Made by a program: the position numbers and the translations under genes
Notes under the pieces: model-generated
Databases searched by the model: none
What the model saw: the letters and a program-made list of their open reading frames with translations, nothing else
Told to the model about the DNA's origin: nothing
Shown here: positions 7,511 through 13,494 of the stretch, one piece after another
Position numbering within the stretch: the first letter of the stretch is position 1
Layout: each line of letters starts with the position of its first letter
Assembly: GCA_035577685.1 (NCBI GenBank)
Contig: DATLVC010000246.1
Coordinates: 1 to 20,474, forward strand
Reading direction: 5' to 3'
Origin: CAIYRG01 sp035577685
GTDB taxonomy: Bacteria > Pseudomonadota > Alphaproteobacteria > Micropepsales > Micropepsaceae
DNA length: 20,474 bases

Positions 7511-7538
7511 AAATCCGTATCTTTTCCGTCTCCGGTCT

Positions 7539-7802
7539 CTACTGAATCACGTAGCGGACCATTGCGGTGCGGTTTAACGGGATTGGCGACACAATGCAGT
7601 CATACGTGACTATTCCATGCATGGGATCCTGATCCCTGAGCTGCGGCACCTTCCCGTAAGCCTTGCAATAGGCCCCCGCGACCGCTTCCGATTTGTCTCC
7701 GAGCGCAACGGTTGCATACGCATCGTTTCCCACCGCACCGGGCGATGTCGTGCATGCCGCGATGAGGAAGACACAGGACAAGATCGCAAAAAATTGGGTC
7801 AT
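7539..7802 (-). CDS. Small secreted lipoprotein
   Basis: An 87-residue protein with a lipoprotein signal. The hydrophobic segment FFAILSCVFLIAAC ends in a lipobox (LIAAC) with the acylated cysteine at residue 16, followed by TTSPG. The mature part has conserved-looking Cys/Tyr positions (AYCKAYGKVPQL, VTYDCIV) and may form one disulfide. The reading frame is open further upstream, but the ATG at 7802 is chosen because the signal peptide begins there and GAAGG lies a few bases upstream. It is convergent with the SHOCT gene and has its own promoter region, which includes a possible EcfG-type site. Function unknown. Confidence 0.75.
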   Translation of the reverse strand: MTQFFAILSCVFLIAACTTSPGAVGNDAYATVALGDKSEAVAGAYCKAYGKVPQLRDQDPMHGIVTYDCIVSPIPLNRTAMVRYVIQ

Positions 7803-7835
7803 TTTCAGCCTTCGCAGGAGACTTCCTGCGCGGAG

Positions 7836-7860
7836 AACTCCCACCGGAAAATATGGTTCC
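7836..7860 (-). promoter_or_regulatory. Possible EcfG (general stress) promoter of the lipoprotein gene
   Basis: On the minus strand GGAAC (7860-7856), a 16-base spacer and AGTT (7839-7836) resemble the alphaproteobacterial EcfG pattern GGAAC-N16/17-CGTT, with one mismatch in the -10. It is 34 bases upstream of the lipoprotein start, a suitable distance. It is a short motif in a GC-rich genome, so chance is possible. Confidence 0.3.
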
Positions 7861-8031
7861 CCGCGCACTCCCCGGACGAGTGCCTTCCTGTCCAAAGCAT
7901 GCCCTGAAGCTGGCGGGGAGATGCTGGCCTTCTCCCATATTGGCGGCCACAGCGCAGATGGGATTAAGGTGCTCAATCATTGCGTCAACGGCAGCGCGAC
8001 GCGAAAACTTATCAGCGGAAGGGACACGGCG

Positions 8032-8628
8032 ATGGCGCAAGACCCGTCTCTGCTCAGCGGGCTTTCGGAGGCCGATTACAAACTTGTCTTTGAGCACATG
8101 CCGGGCCTGTGTCTCGTACTGGACACCAGGTTCAGAATTGTCGCGCAGAATGCGATGCACGCGAAGGCGACGCTCTCGGCGGACAGGAACATCGTGGGAA
8201 AGGGATTGTTCGAGGTCTTCCCGGACAATCCCGACGACTCGCGCGCAAGCGGCGTATCGGCCGTGCGCCAGTCCCTGCTAAAAGTGATGGAAACGCGGCA
8301 GCAAGACACGATGCCGGTCATCCGCTACGACGTGCAACCCCGTTCTGGGACTTTCCAGCTGCGATATTGGGCAATTACGAACACGCCGATCCTTGGCGAG
8401 GATGGCTTCGTGCGTTGGATCGTCAACCGTGCCGAGGACGTAACGGAGTTGGTGCAGTTGCGGCGCAGAGAGCACAACGTTGATTTCTGCCGAAAACACG
8501 CAAAGGAATCGAAAGGGAGCGCCGCAAAGGCAGCGACTGAAGAGGACCGCAAAGCCTTTCTCAAGATGGCTGCGGATTGGGATAAACTGGCGGATGAGAT
8601 GGAAGCTGGCGCTCTTGTCGACCGCTGA
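8032..8628 (+). CDS. PAS-domain protein with a short helical tail, no output domain
   Basis: A 198-residue soluble protein. A PAS domain covers about 10-140, beginning DYKLVFEHMPGLCLVLD and ending with the YWAITNTPILGEDGFVRWIVNRAEDVTEL strands. A charged linker follows, then a tail EEDRKAFLKMAADWDKLADEMEAG. Similar tails (RxAFLxxAxxWxxLA) are common at the ends of small rhizobial proteins. There is no kinase, cyclase or HTH module, so it would act as an adaptor. The frame is open far upstream, but the ATG at 8032 has GGAAGGG about 9 bases before it and precedes the PAS fold directly. It shares its promoter region with the divergent lipoprotein gene. Confidence 0.78.
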   Translation: MAQDPSLLSGLSEADYKLVFEHMPGLCLVLDTRFRIVAQNAMHAKATLSADRNIVGKGLFEVFPDNPDDSRASGVSAVRQSLLKVMETRQQDTMPVIRYDVQPRSGTFQLRYWAITNTPILGEDGFVRWIVNRAEDVTELVQLRRREHNVDFCRKHAKESKGSAAKAATEEDRKAFLKMAADWDKLADEMEAGALVDR

Positions 8629-8935
8629 ACCGCCTGCCTGGGGTTTTGAACGGCAGGGCAGAGCAGCGGTTGAACGTGCTATCCCCGGCATCGACTCCGA
8701 GACGGTATTCGCTTGGGCGCGCGAACATGCTCCCAAAGCGCTTCACCAAGCAATGTCGCTCCACGCCACGCAACGGCAGACCGGAGGCTACAAGGGTTTG
8801 GCCCAACTTTATTTGGAACAGCTTGCGGACACCGATCCTGCGAAGACGTTGGCGAGCAATCTTGGTGCCGGGTGGTCTTCGCGCCAAACGATAAAGGCCG
8901 CGTCATTGTCAAATCTCCCGAGTGTGGGGAGTTGA
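8594..8935 (+). CDS. Possible unknown protein or gene remnant
   Basis: This frame overlaps the end of the PAS gene by 35 bases and stays open for about 113 codons. From about residue 18 the translation has ordinary protein composition: AWAREHAPKALHQAMSLHA, then GGYKGLAQLYLEQLADTDP. The other frames here are arginine- and proline-rich, so this is the best coding candidate in the otherwise gene-free stretch 8629-8948. No clear Shine-Dalgarno precedes any start codon, and I recognise no family. It may be a decayed gene. Confidence 0.28.
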   Translation: MRWKLALLSTAEPPAWGFERQGRAAVERAIPGIDSETVFAWAREHAPKALHQAMSLHATQRQTGGYKGLAQLYLEQLADTDPAKTLASNLGAGWSSRQTIKAASLSNLPSVGS

Positions 8936-8948
8936 AGTAGCCTTCCTG

Positions 8949-9125
8949 ATGGAGCGCGACTTGACCGCTAACAGCGAGGAAATTCTGTCTGAACTCAACA
9001 TAGGCATCGCAGAGTATTTCAAGGAACGCCTGTCAACTGGCAAACAGTTGTCAGCTTCCGAACTTGGGCAGATCGTTCGCTTCCTGAAGAATAACGACGT
9101 CAGGCGTGCAGCCCGCAACAAATAG
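8949..9125 (+). CDS. Small protein resembling a T7-type terminase small subunit core
   Basis: A 58-residue helical protein. The segment EILSELNIGIAEYFKERLSTG followed by KQLSASELGQIVRFLKNNDV resembles the core of T7-like phage terminase small subunits: a helix, a basic turn with S/G, an A/S-x-[DE]-L helix, and FLKDN at the end. The resemblance comes from memory of the pattern, not a search. The GTG at 8922 is an in-frame alternative start; neither has a good Shine-Dalgarno, though GGGGAG lies 17 bases before the ATG. No other packaging gene is nearby, so this is a remnant or an unrelated helical protein. Local base composition is lower in GC than the flanking core genes. Confidence 0.45.
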   Translation: MERDLTANSEEILSELNIGIAEYFKERLSTGKQLSASELGQIVRFLKNNDVRRAARNK

Positions 9126-9138
9126 TCTGCCTACTGCA

Positions 9139-9161
9139 CTTCGGTTCTCTCTGTACCGAAG
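9139..9161. other. Perfect hairpin in a gene-poor stretch
   Basis: CTTCGGT and ACCGAAG form a 7-base-pair stem with a 9-base pyrimidine-rich loop, 14 bases after the stop of the small gene at 8949. No T-run follows, so it is not a typical intrinsic terminator; it may protect the 3' end. The rest of 9126-9373 holds no convincing gene. Confidence 0.3.
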
Positions 9162-9373
9162 CTCACGCCGCTCTGTTGATCGCCTTGCCCATCGACGAAT
9201 TGCGAACGATTGGTCTGCCGCACGTAAATGGCAACTATCGCGCGCGTGACCTTACTCGAATGCCGGGTGTGCACAAGTTGTTGCGAATCCCAATAGACAC
9301 GTACCACTGGCTCTGCAGCGCCTCGCGTTGGTTCTTACCGGGATCACGCGGGGCGCATACTCACTTACGCACA

Positions 9374-9718
9374 TTATGCAATTCGACGATTTGAGGTGAG
9401 TCGATTTGCCTCTTCTCTAGCCAACTTGGCTGCCTTCTCACACTTACGGGCGTCTTTAATAAGACCGGCCTTCTCCCAATTGCGCTTCGCCCTGTCTTGA
9501 GCTTCCGCCTCCCGAAGCCAATCAGATGCTGTCCAGGTGCGCCGAGACTTCGTTGCTCGCAAGGCTTTCGGTGCTTCCAACGACAGTTTCTTCGGCTTGG
9601 ATTGTCGTTTTTTTTGTGAGGGCTCATTAGTTTTGATGACGTACATAACCTCATCAATTTGCTTACTCAGTGAACGAACCCTTTTCTCAAGCAGCATTAT
9701 TTGCCGTTTGAGCGTCAT
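9374..9718 (-). CDS. Unknown basic coiled-coil protein
   Basis: A 114-residue, highly charged protein. The N-terminus (about 3-30) has heptad-spaced hydrophobics, IMLLEKRVRSLSKQIDEVMY, suggesting a short coiled coil. A Lys/Ser/Pro-rich linker (32-60) follows, then a helical C-terminus with TWTASDWLREAEAQDRAKRNW and AAKLAREEANRL. No family is recognised. A strong Shine-Dalgarno (GAGGGGGG) lies about 5 bases before the ATG, which argues for a real gene. Its composition suits a nucleic-acid-associated accessory protein, but this is not evidence of function. Confidence 0.6.
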   Translation of the reverse strand: MTLKRQIMLLEKRVRSLSKQIDEVMYVIKTNEPSQKKRQSKPKKLSLEAPKALRATKSRRTWTASDWLREAEAQDRAKRNWEKAGLIKDARKCEKAAKLAREEANRLTSNRRIA

Positions 9719-9873
9719 GACCGCCCCCCCTCAGACCGCCGCTCTTCTCTTGGAGATTACCTTCCTACCAAGGCGCGACCAAGGGCGAAAGGCCACCGAA
9801 TTTGTCGTCTCACGCCCTACAAACACGCGTCCCGAATTAACCTAAATATTTACGCCACTATACCGAAAGGAAA

Positions 9874-9972
9874 ATGTCAGAACACAACTGTCTATCTCGA
9901 CATGACGCCAGCAACTTCCTTGGCGTGTCGACGCGAACGATTGACCGCCTGCCGCGACCGATCGCACATTAG
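9874..9972 (+). CDS. Truncated excisionase-like helix-turn-helix peptide (32 aa)
   Basis: ATG at 9874 has a very good Shine-Dalgarno (AAAGGAA) directly upstream and opens a 32-codon frame ending in TAG. The peptide contains DASNFLGVSTRTIDRLPR, which matches the HTH-17/excisionase pattern (D/E-A-A-x-FLGVS-x-R-T-x-DR). The family continues with a wing and another helix; here the frame stops just after the recognition helix, with RPIAH as the last residues. It is either a pseudogene fragment or a minimal HTH peptide. The following membrane-protein gene starts 4 bases after its stop, so the two may be co-translated. Confidence 0.5.
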   Translation: MSEHNCLSRHDASNFLGVSTRTIDRLPRPIAH

Positions 9973-9976
9973 ACCC

Positions 9977-10189
9977 ATGGCAACAGAACTTACTCCGACC
10001 AATCAATTGCCATTGCGTGGCGTCATTGCGCCGATCTTCATGGCAATGGCGCTTGCCGCGCTCACAATCAATCTTTGGATGGAATTACCCCTGCTGTTTT
10101 GGCTCGGTTTGGGCAGCCTTCTTATGGGTTGGGCGTTTGCCCGCTACACCAGCCGACTACTTGCCAATACCTTCCCCCATAATGAATAG
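9977..10189 (+). CDS. Small two-helix membrane protein, unknown
   Basis: A 70-residue protein with two predicted membrane helices (about 15-34 and 37-57), a short polar N-terminus (MATELTPTNQLPLRG) and a polar C-terminus ending ANTFPHNE. No family is recognised. There is no clear Shine-Dalgarno; translation could be coupled to the 32-residue HTH peptide that ends 4 bases upstream. Its last 8 bases overlap the start of the next small membrane-protein gene. Confidence 0.55.
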   Translation: MATELTPTNQLPLRGVIAPIFMAMALAALTINLWMELPLLFWLGLGSLLMGWAFARYTSRLLANTFPHNE

Positions 10190-10409
10190 GCACCTCAAAC
10201 GCCCGGAGAGGTGCGCACCCTTGTTTGAGAAGCCCGTGCGCAATTTGTGGCGCTTCCTTCCACTGGCTGTGATGCTCTCGCCTGCTTCAAGAGCAGAGAT
10301 CGGCGCGTTGATGCATAGCGCCGCGGGAGCTACCGGGATATTGGTACTTCTATTCGGAATTGCTCTCCTGCCGATGTTTTTGGCGGTGCGAAAAGGCAAG
10401 GTTGCCTAA
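10182..10409 (+). CDS. Second small membrane protein, overlapping the first
   Basis: A 75-residue protein. A basic N-terminus (MNRHLKRPER) is followed by a moderately hydrophobic segment (about 25-37) and a strong membrane helix, ATGILVLLFGIALLPMFLAV, near 50-69, then a basic C-terminus RKGKVA. The ATG at 10182 overlaps the end of the upstream membrane-protein gene by 8 bases, suggesting coupled synthesis of two partners. No Shine-Dalgarno is visible at this start; an internal ATG at 10272 is an alternative. No family is recognised. Confidence 0.45.
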   Translation: MNRHLKRPERCAPLFEKPVRNLWRFLPLAVMLSPASRAEIGALMHSAAGATGILVLLFGIALLPMFLAVRKGKVA

Positions 10410-10493
10410 AGAACCCTCAGGCCAGAAACATCCCAACGGTGCTGTCGGTAACGCTGCCCACGCTATTCGGCCTTCAAGTGCTTACTTGATGCC

Positions 10494-10569
10494 TGGCGCC
10501 CCCATGGGGTTTCGAACCCCAGTTTTCGCCGTGAGAGGGCGACGTCCTAGGCCGCTAGACGATGGGGGC
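10494..10569 (-). tRNA. tRNA-Glu (anticodon CTC)
   Basis: On the minus strand a 76-base cloverleaf begins GCCCCCA and ends TGGGGGC-G-CCA, so the CCA end is encoded. The anticodon stem TCGCC/GGCGA closes the 7-base loop CTCTCAC, giving anticodon CTC, which reads GAG. The T-arm shows GGTTCGAA between CTGGG-type pairs. The acceptor stem is a perfect 7-base pair. The 3' end faces the accessory islet on the left, the usual arrangement when an element has integrated into a tRNA gene. A small hairpin (TCAAGT-GCTT-ACTTGA, 10474-10489) lies just downstream. Confidence 0.97.
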
Positions 10570-10580
10570 GGCGACCGAGG

Positions 10581-10609
10581 CTTATACGTTCGCGAAAGCG
10601 GAGGATCAA
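10581..10609 (-). promoter_or_regulatory. Sigma-70 promoter of tRNA-Glu
   Basis: On the minus strand TTGATC (10609-10604), exactly 17 bases, then TATAAG (10586-10581). The predicted start, near 10574, is about 5 bases before the mature tRNA 5' end. Confidence 0.55.
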
Positions 10610-10640
10610 GGCAAGCCCCGGCGCGCTCCAAACTGGCGCG

Positions 10641-11072
10641 TCACTCGCCTCCCCGCAACGCGATGGGAGAGAAACCGTTTCCTTCCCGAAAATGAAAGGC
10701 GCGAAGCGTCAACCCGCCGTCGGGCGAACCGCCTGCAATCAGCCACAGAAAATCGGATTCGAACGCATTCGCGCGATCGGTGGCGGACGGTTCCGCCACG
10801 CCGCCGGGATGGGAATGGAAGCAACCGATGATACGGCGCGCTGAGCCGCGCAACGCCCGCAGCAAATCGAATTGTGCCTGCGGATCGATCAGGAAGTGCC
10901 GCGACGGGTCGTCGGCCAGATTCGCTGTTTCATGCACAGCGCGGGCCTGCCAGCCGTCCGGTGCGTCGTCCCCTTCGATCAGGCCGCAGCATTCTGCCGG
11001 ATAAGCCCGCGACGCGGCACCCAGCATCGCCGCCGCCAACGCGTCATCAAGATGGAGCACACGTTCCGTCAC
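10641..11072 (-). CDS. JAMM/Mov34-family metallopeptidase (M67)
   Basis: A 143-residue JAB1/MPN+ domain protein. The zinc-site signature is complete: Glu27 in YPAECCGLI, and HSHPGGVAEPSATD, giving H-x-H-x7-S-x2-D with His86, His88, Ser96 and Asp99. It is a stand-alone bacterial JAMM protein of the kind thought to process sulfur-carrier or ubiquitin-like proteins, often with cysteine or molybdopterin synthesis; no such carrier is encoded nearby, so the substrate is open. It starts with GTG, which overlaps the stop of the upstream DUF6476-like gene as GTGA, so translation is probably coupled. Confidence 0.88.
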   Translation of the reverse strand: MTERVLHLDDALAAAMLGAASRAYPAECCGLIEGDDAPDGWQARAVHETANLADDPSRHFLIDPQAQFDLLRALRGSARRIIGCFHSHPGGVAEPSATDRANAFESDFLWLIAGGSPDGGLTLRAFHFREGNGFSPIALRGGE

Positions 11073-11383
11073 GGCTTCGCGGCGATGGCGATGCGGCCGA
11101 TTACACGGCCTGACATTGCATCGAGCACCACCAGTTCCTCGCCATTCGGTCCCGATAGCCGCAGCAAGATCCGGCTGCCTTCCATCTGCGTCGACTCGAT
11201 ATGCTCGCTGGGGGCCAGCACCGTTGCGGCATAGGAGGCATCCGCGGCCGGCGCCCCGCGCGCCTTGAACACCGCCGCCACGATCAGGCCGACCACGCCT
11301 AGCAAAATGAGCACGCCCAGGATAATGACGAGCGCCAACAGGCCGCGATGGCGTGGGACAGTGGGAGCGTCGCTTGTGGCCAT
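11069..11383 (-). CDS. Single-pass membrane protein, DUF6476-like
   Basis: A 104-residue protein with a short basic N-terminus (to about 14), one strong membrane helix (about 15-38, LLALVIILGVLILLGVVGLIVAAVF), and a periplasmic part with strands SRILLRLSGPNGEELVVLDAMSGRVIGRI. I recall proteins of this plan, annotated DUF6476, next to RluA-family synthases in alphaproteobacteria. The beta-rich tail resembles a single WD/PQQ-like blade, which suggests protein binding. Function unknown. Its ATG (11383-11381) overlaps the ATG of the divergent rluD within CCATGG, an unusually tight head-to-head arrangement. Confidence 0.75.
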   Translation of the reverse strand: MATSDAPTVPRHRGLLALVIILGVLILLGVVGLIVAAVFKARGAPAADASYAATVLAPSEHIESTQMEGSRILLRLSGPNGEELVVLDAMSGRVIGRIAIAAKP

Positions 11384-12419
11384 GGCCGATTCTTCATCCG
11401 CAAACGGAAAAACACACGAGTTTCGCGCAGGCGAAACCCACAAGGGCTGGCGGCTGGACCATTTTCTGGCCGCCCATCTGCCGGAGCTTTCGCGCTCGCG
11501 CCTGCAAGGCTTGATCGGCCAGGACCGCGTCACGCTTGACGGGGCGACGATAAAAGACCCCAACAAGCGGGTCAAACCTGGCGATGTGGTGGCGATCGAA
11601 GTGCCCCCGCCGACGCCTGCGACGCCGCAGCCGCAGGCCATTCCACTTACCATCGTGTATGAGGATTCCGATCTTCTCGTTATCGATAAGCCGGCGGGGC
11701 TGGTGGTCCATCCCGCGGCCGGCAATCTGGATGGCACGCTGGTCAATGCGCTGCTCGCCCATTGCGGCGATTCGCTTCCTGGTATCGGCGGCGTCGCGCG
11801 GCCCGGAATCGTGCACCGGCTGGACAAAGACACGAGCGGGCTTCTGGTTGCCGCCAAGACCGAGCGCGCCATGCGCAGCCTGGCCAAGCAGTTCGCGGCC
11901 CATGCGGTCGAGCGGGCATACAACGCTGTCGTCTGGGGCGCGCCCCGGGCGGGCGAAGGCCTGGTCGAAGGCAATCTCGGCCGCAACCCGTTCGACCGCA
12001 AGCGCATGGCGGTGCTGCGCGGACAGGGAAAGCCCGCCCGCACCCGCTACCGCGTGCTGGAGAAATTCCCCGAGGAGAAAGCCTTTGCCGCCCTCATCGA
12101 GTGCCGCCTGGAAACGGGCCGGACGCATCAAATTCGCGTGCACCTCGCCCACATCGGGCACCCCTTAATCGGCGATTCCACCTATGGCCGGAGCCGCCAG
12201 GCACCCCGGCCGAAAAATGACGCTGAAAAAGCGGCGTATGAGGCCGCTACGGAATTCCCCCGCCAGGCGCTACATGCTGGTGTGCTTGGGTTTTTCCATC
12301 CCACGCGCCAGATCAAGCTGCGGTTCGAATCGCCCTGGCCCACCGATTTTTCTGCCTTGGTTAAGGCTTTGCGGGGGCTCAAACCCCAGGCCCAAACCCA
12401 CCCCCAGGCGGCCTTGTAA
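11382..12419 (+). CDS. rluD: RluD-type 23S rRNA pseudouridine synthase
   Basis: A 345-residue RNA-modifying enzyme. An N-terminal S4 RNA-binding domain (about 20-75, WRLDHFLAAHLPELSRSRLQ) is followed by the RluA-type catalytic domain. Motif I includes LLVIDKPAGLVVHPA, motif II is HRLDKDTSGLLV with catalytic Asp148, and motif III is LETGRTHQIRVHLAHIGHPLIGD. The presence of S4 fits RluD or RluC; RluD is favoured by overall layout. It would modify helix 69 of 23S rRNA during ribosome maturation. An extra charged loop (about 273-292, RSRQAPRPKNDAEKAAYEAA) precedes the last domain part. Start ATG 11382 is chosen; an in-frame GTG at 11376 has better Shine-Dalgarno spacing (GGGAG, 8 bases) and is possible. 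Confidence 0.92.
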   Translation: MADSSSANGKTHEFRAGETHKGWRLDHFLAAHLPELSRSRLQGLIGQDRVTLDGATIKDPNKRVKPGDVVAIEVPPPTPATPQPQAIPLTIVYEDSDLLVIDKPAGLVVHPAAGNLDGTLVNALLAHCGDSLPGIGGVARPGIVHRLDKDTSGLLVAAKTERAMRSLAKQFAAHAVERAYNAVVWGAPRAGEGLVEGNLGRNPFDRKRMAVLRGQGKPARTRYRVLEKFPEEKAFAALIECRLETGRTHQIRVHLAHIGHPLIGDSTYGRSRQAPRPKNDAEKAAYEAATEFPRQALHAGVLGFFHPTRQIKLRFESPWPTDFSALVKALRGLKPQAQTHPQAAL

Positions 12420-12541
12420 ACCCACGCTTCCATGCCCACATTCTGCCGGAATGGGGGATACGGTTCATCCAACACGCGTTTGCACCATGGTAGGCTGCGC
12501 CTTACGGCACGGCCTATTCGCGTCATTTGAGGGGTATTGAG

Positions 12542-13432
12542 ATGGCAACGAGAGCGCTACCGGTCATGGGCGAAGGCGGCCTTTCGCGCTATCTGGCCGA
12601 AATCCGCAAATTCCCCCTTCTCGACCCGCAGGAAGAATACATGCTCGCCAAACGCTGGCGCGAGCACGAGGACACCGAAGCGGCCCACAAGCTCGTCACC
12701 AGCCATTTGCGGCTGGTGGCCAAGATCGCCATGGGCTATCGCGGTTATGGGCTTCCCATCAACGAAGTCATCGCCGAAGGCAATATCGGCTTGATGCAGG
12801 CCGTGAAGCGCTTCGAGCCGGAGCGCGGCTTCCGGCTGGCGACCTATGCCATGTGGTGGATACGCGCCTCGATCCAGGAATACATCCTGCGCTCCTGGAG
12901 CCTGGTGAAACTCGGCACGACCGCGGCCCAAAAGAAGCTGTTCTTCAATCTGCGCCGGGTGAAGGGGCAGATTGAGGCGCTGGAGGAAGGCGATCTCAGG
13001 CCCGAGCATGTGACCGATATCGCGACAAAACTCGGCGTCCCTGAGGAAGAAGTGGTGAATATGAACCGCCGCCTCGCCTCGCCCGATTCCTCGCTCAACA
13101 CCCCCTTGGGCGCGGATTCCGATATGGAATGGCAGGATTGGCTTCCCGACGACGCGGTCGACCAGGAAACCCAGCTTGCGGAAAGCGAAGAACTGGACGA
13201 ACGGCGCACGCTGCTGTCCACCGCGCTGGAGGAACTCACCCCCCGTGAGCGTGACATCCTCGAAGCCCGCCGCTTGCGCGAGGAGCCGATGACGCTTGAG
13301 GACCTCTCGGTCAAATATGATATCAGCCGCGAGCGTGTCCGCCAGATCGAAGTCCGGGCCTTTGAAAAACTTCAGGAAAAGATGAAGTCGGCCCTCTCCC
13401 ACAAGCGCGCCGAGACCCTCGACGCCCGGTAG
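12542..13432 (+). CDS. rpoH: RNA polymerase sigma-32 (RpoH)
   Basis: A 296-residue heat-shock sigma factor. Region 1.2/2.1 begins LSRYLAEIRKFPLLDPQEEY; region 2.3-2.4 is RGFRLATYAMWWIRASIQEYILRSWSLV. The RpoH box QKKLFFNLRR, diagnostic for sigma-32, follows at about 127-136. Region 4.2, ending ISRERVRQIEVRAFEKLQ, binds the -35 element. The length is usual. The ATG at 12542 has GAGGGG 7 bases upstream, so an in-frame TTG at 12527 is rejected. It follows rluD by 122 bases. It would direct transcription of chaperone and protease genes on heat or misfolding stress; many alphaproteobacteria have two copies. Confidence 0.96.
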   Translation: MATRALPVMGEGGLSRYLAEIRKFPLLDPQEEYMLAKRWREHEDTEAAHKLVTSHLRLVAKIAMGYRGYGLPINEVIAEGNIGLMQAVKRFEPERGFRLATYAMWWIRASIQEYILRSWSLVKLGTTAAQKKLFFNLRRVKGQIEALEEGDLRPEHVTDIATKLGVPEEEVVNMNRRLASPDSSLNTPLGADSDMEWQDWLPDDAVDQETQLAESEELDERRTLLSTALEELTPRERDILEARRLREEPMTLEDLSVKYDISRERVRQIEVRAFEKLQEKMKSALSHKRAETLDAR

Positions 13433-13494
13433 GCTCTGTCCTAAACTAAGGATGGAACCTGGGGTAATGCCGCGGTCCGCGGGGAGGATTTGGC

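Larger units (their letters stand above)
8949..10490. mobile_element. Possible degraded integrated element beside tRNA-Glu
   Basis: This stretch holds only short, mostly unrecognised genes on both strands, with loose spacing and lower GC than either side. Two of them have phage or element flavour: the terminase-small-like peptide and a truncated excisionase-like HTH. It ends at the 3' end of tRNA-Glu, a common integrase target. I found no integrase, no repeated copy of the tRNA 3' end and no terminal inverted repeats, so the boundaries are approximate and the call is inferential. Confidence 0.35.

Noticed and set aside
9176..9394. Open frame of 72 codons starting with TTG
   Set aside because: No Shine-Dalgarno, odd composition and no recognisable motif; it also runs into the 3' end of the opposite gene.
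10470..10500. Attachment-site duplication of the tRNA-Glu 3' end
   Set aside because: I looked for a second copy of the T-arm/acceptor sequence to the left as far as about 8.6 kb and saw none.
12435..12457. Hairpin after rluD as terminator
   Set aside because: Stem CCC-A-CATTC/GAATG-G-GGG has an internal mismatch and no T-run follows.
13453..13480. GGAAC before the HbpS operon as an EcfG promoter
   Set aside because: No CGTT-like -10 at 16-17 bases; the sequence there is GTCC/TCCG.
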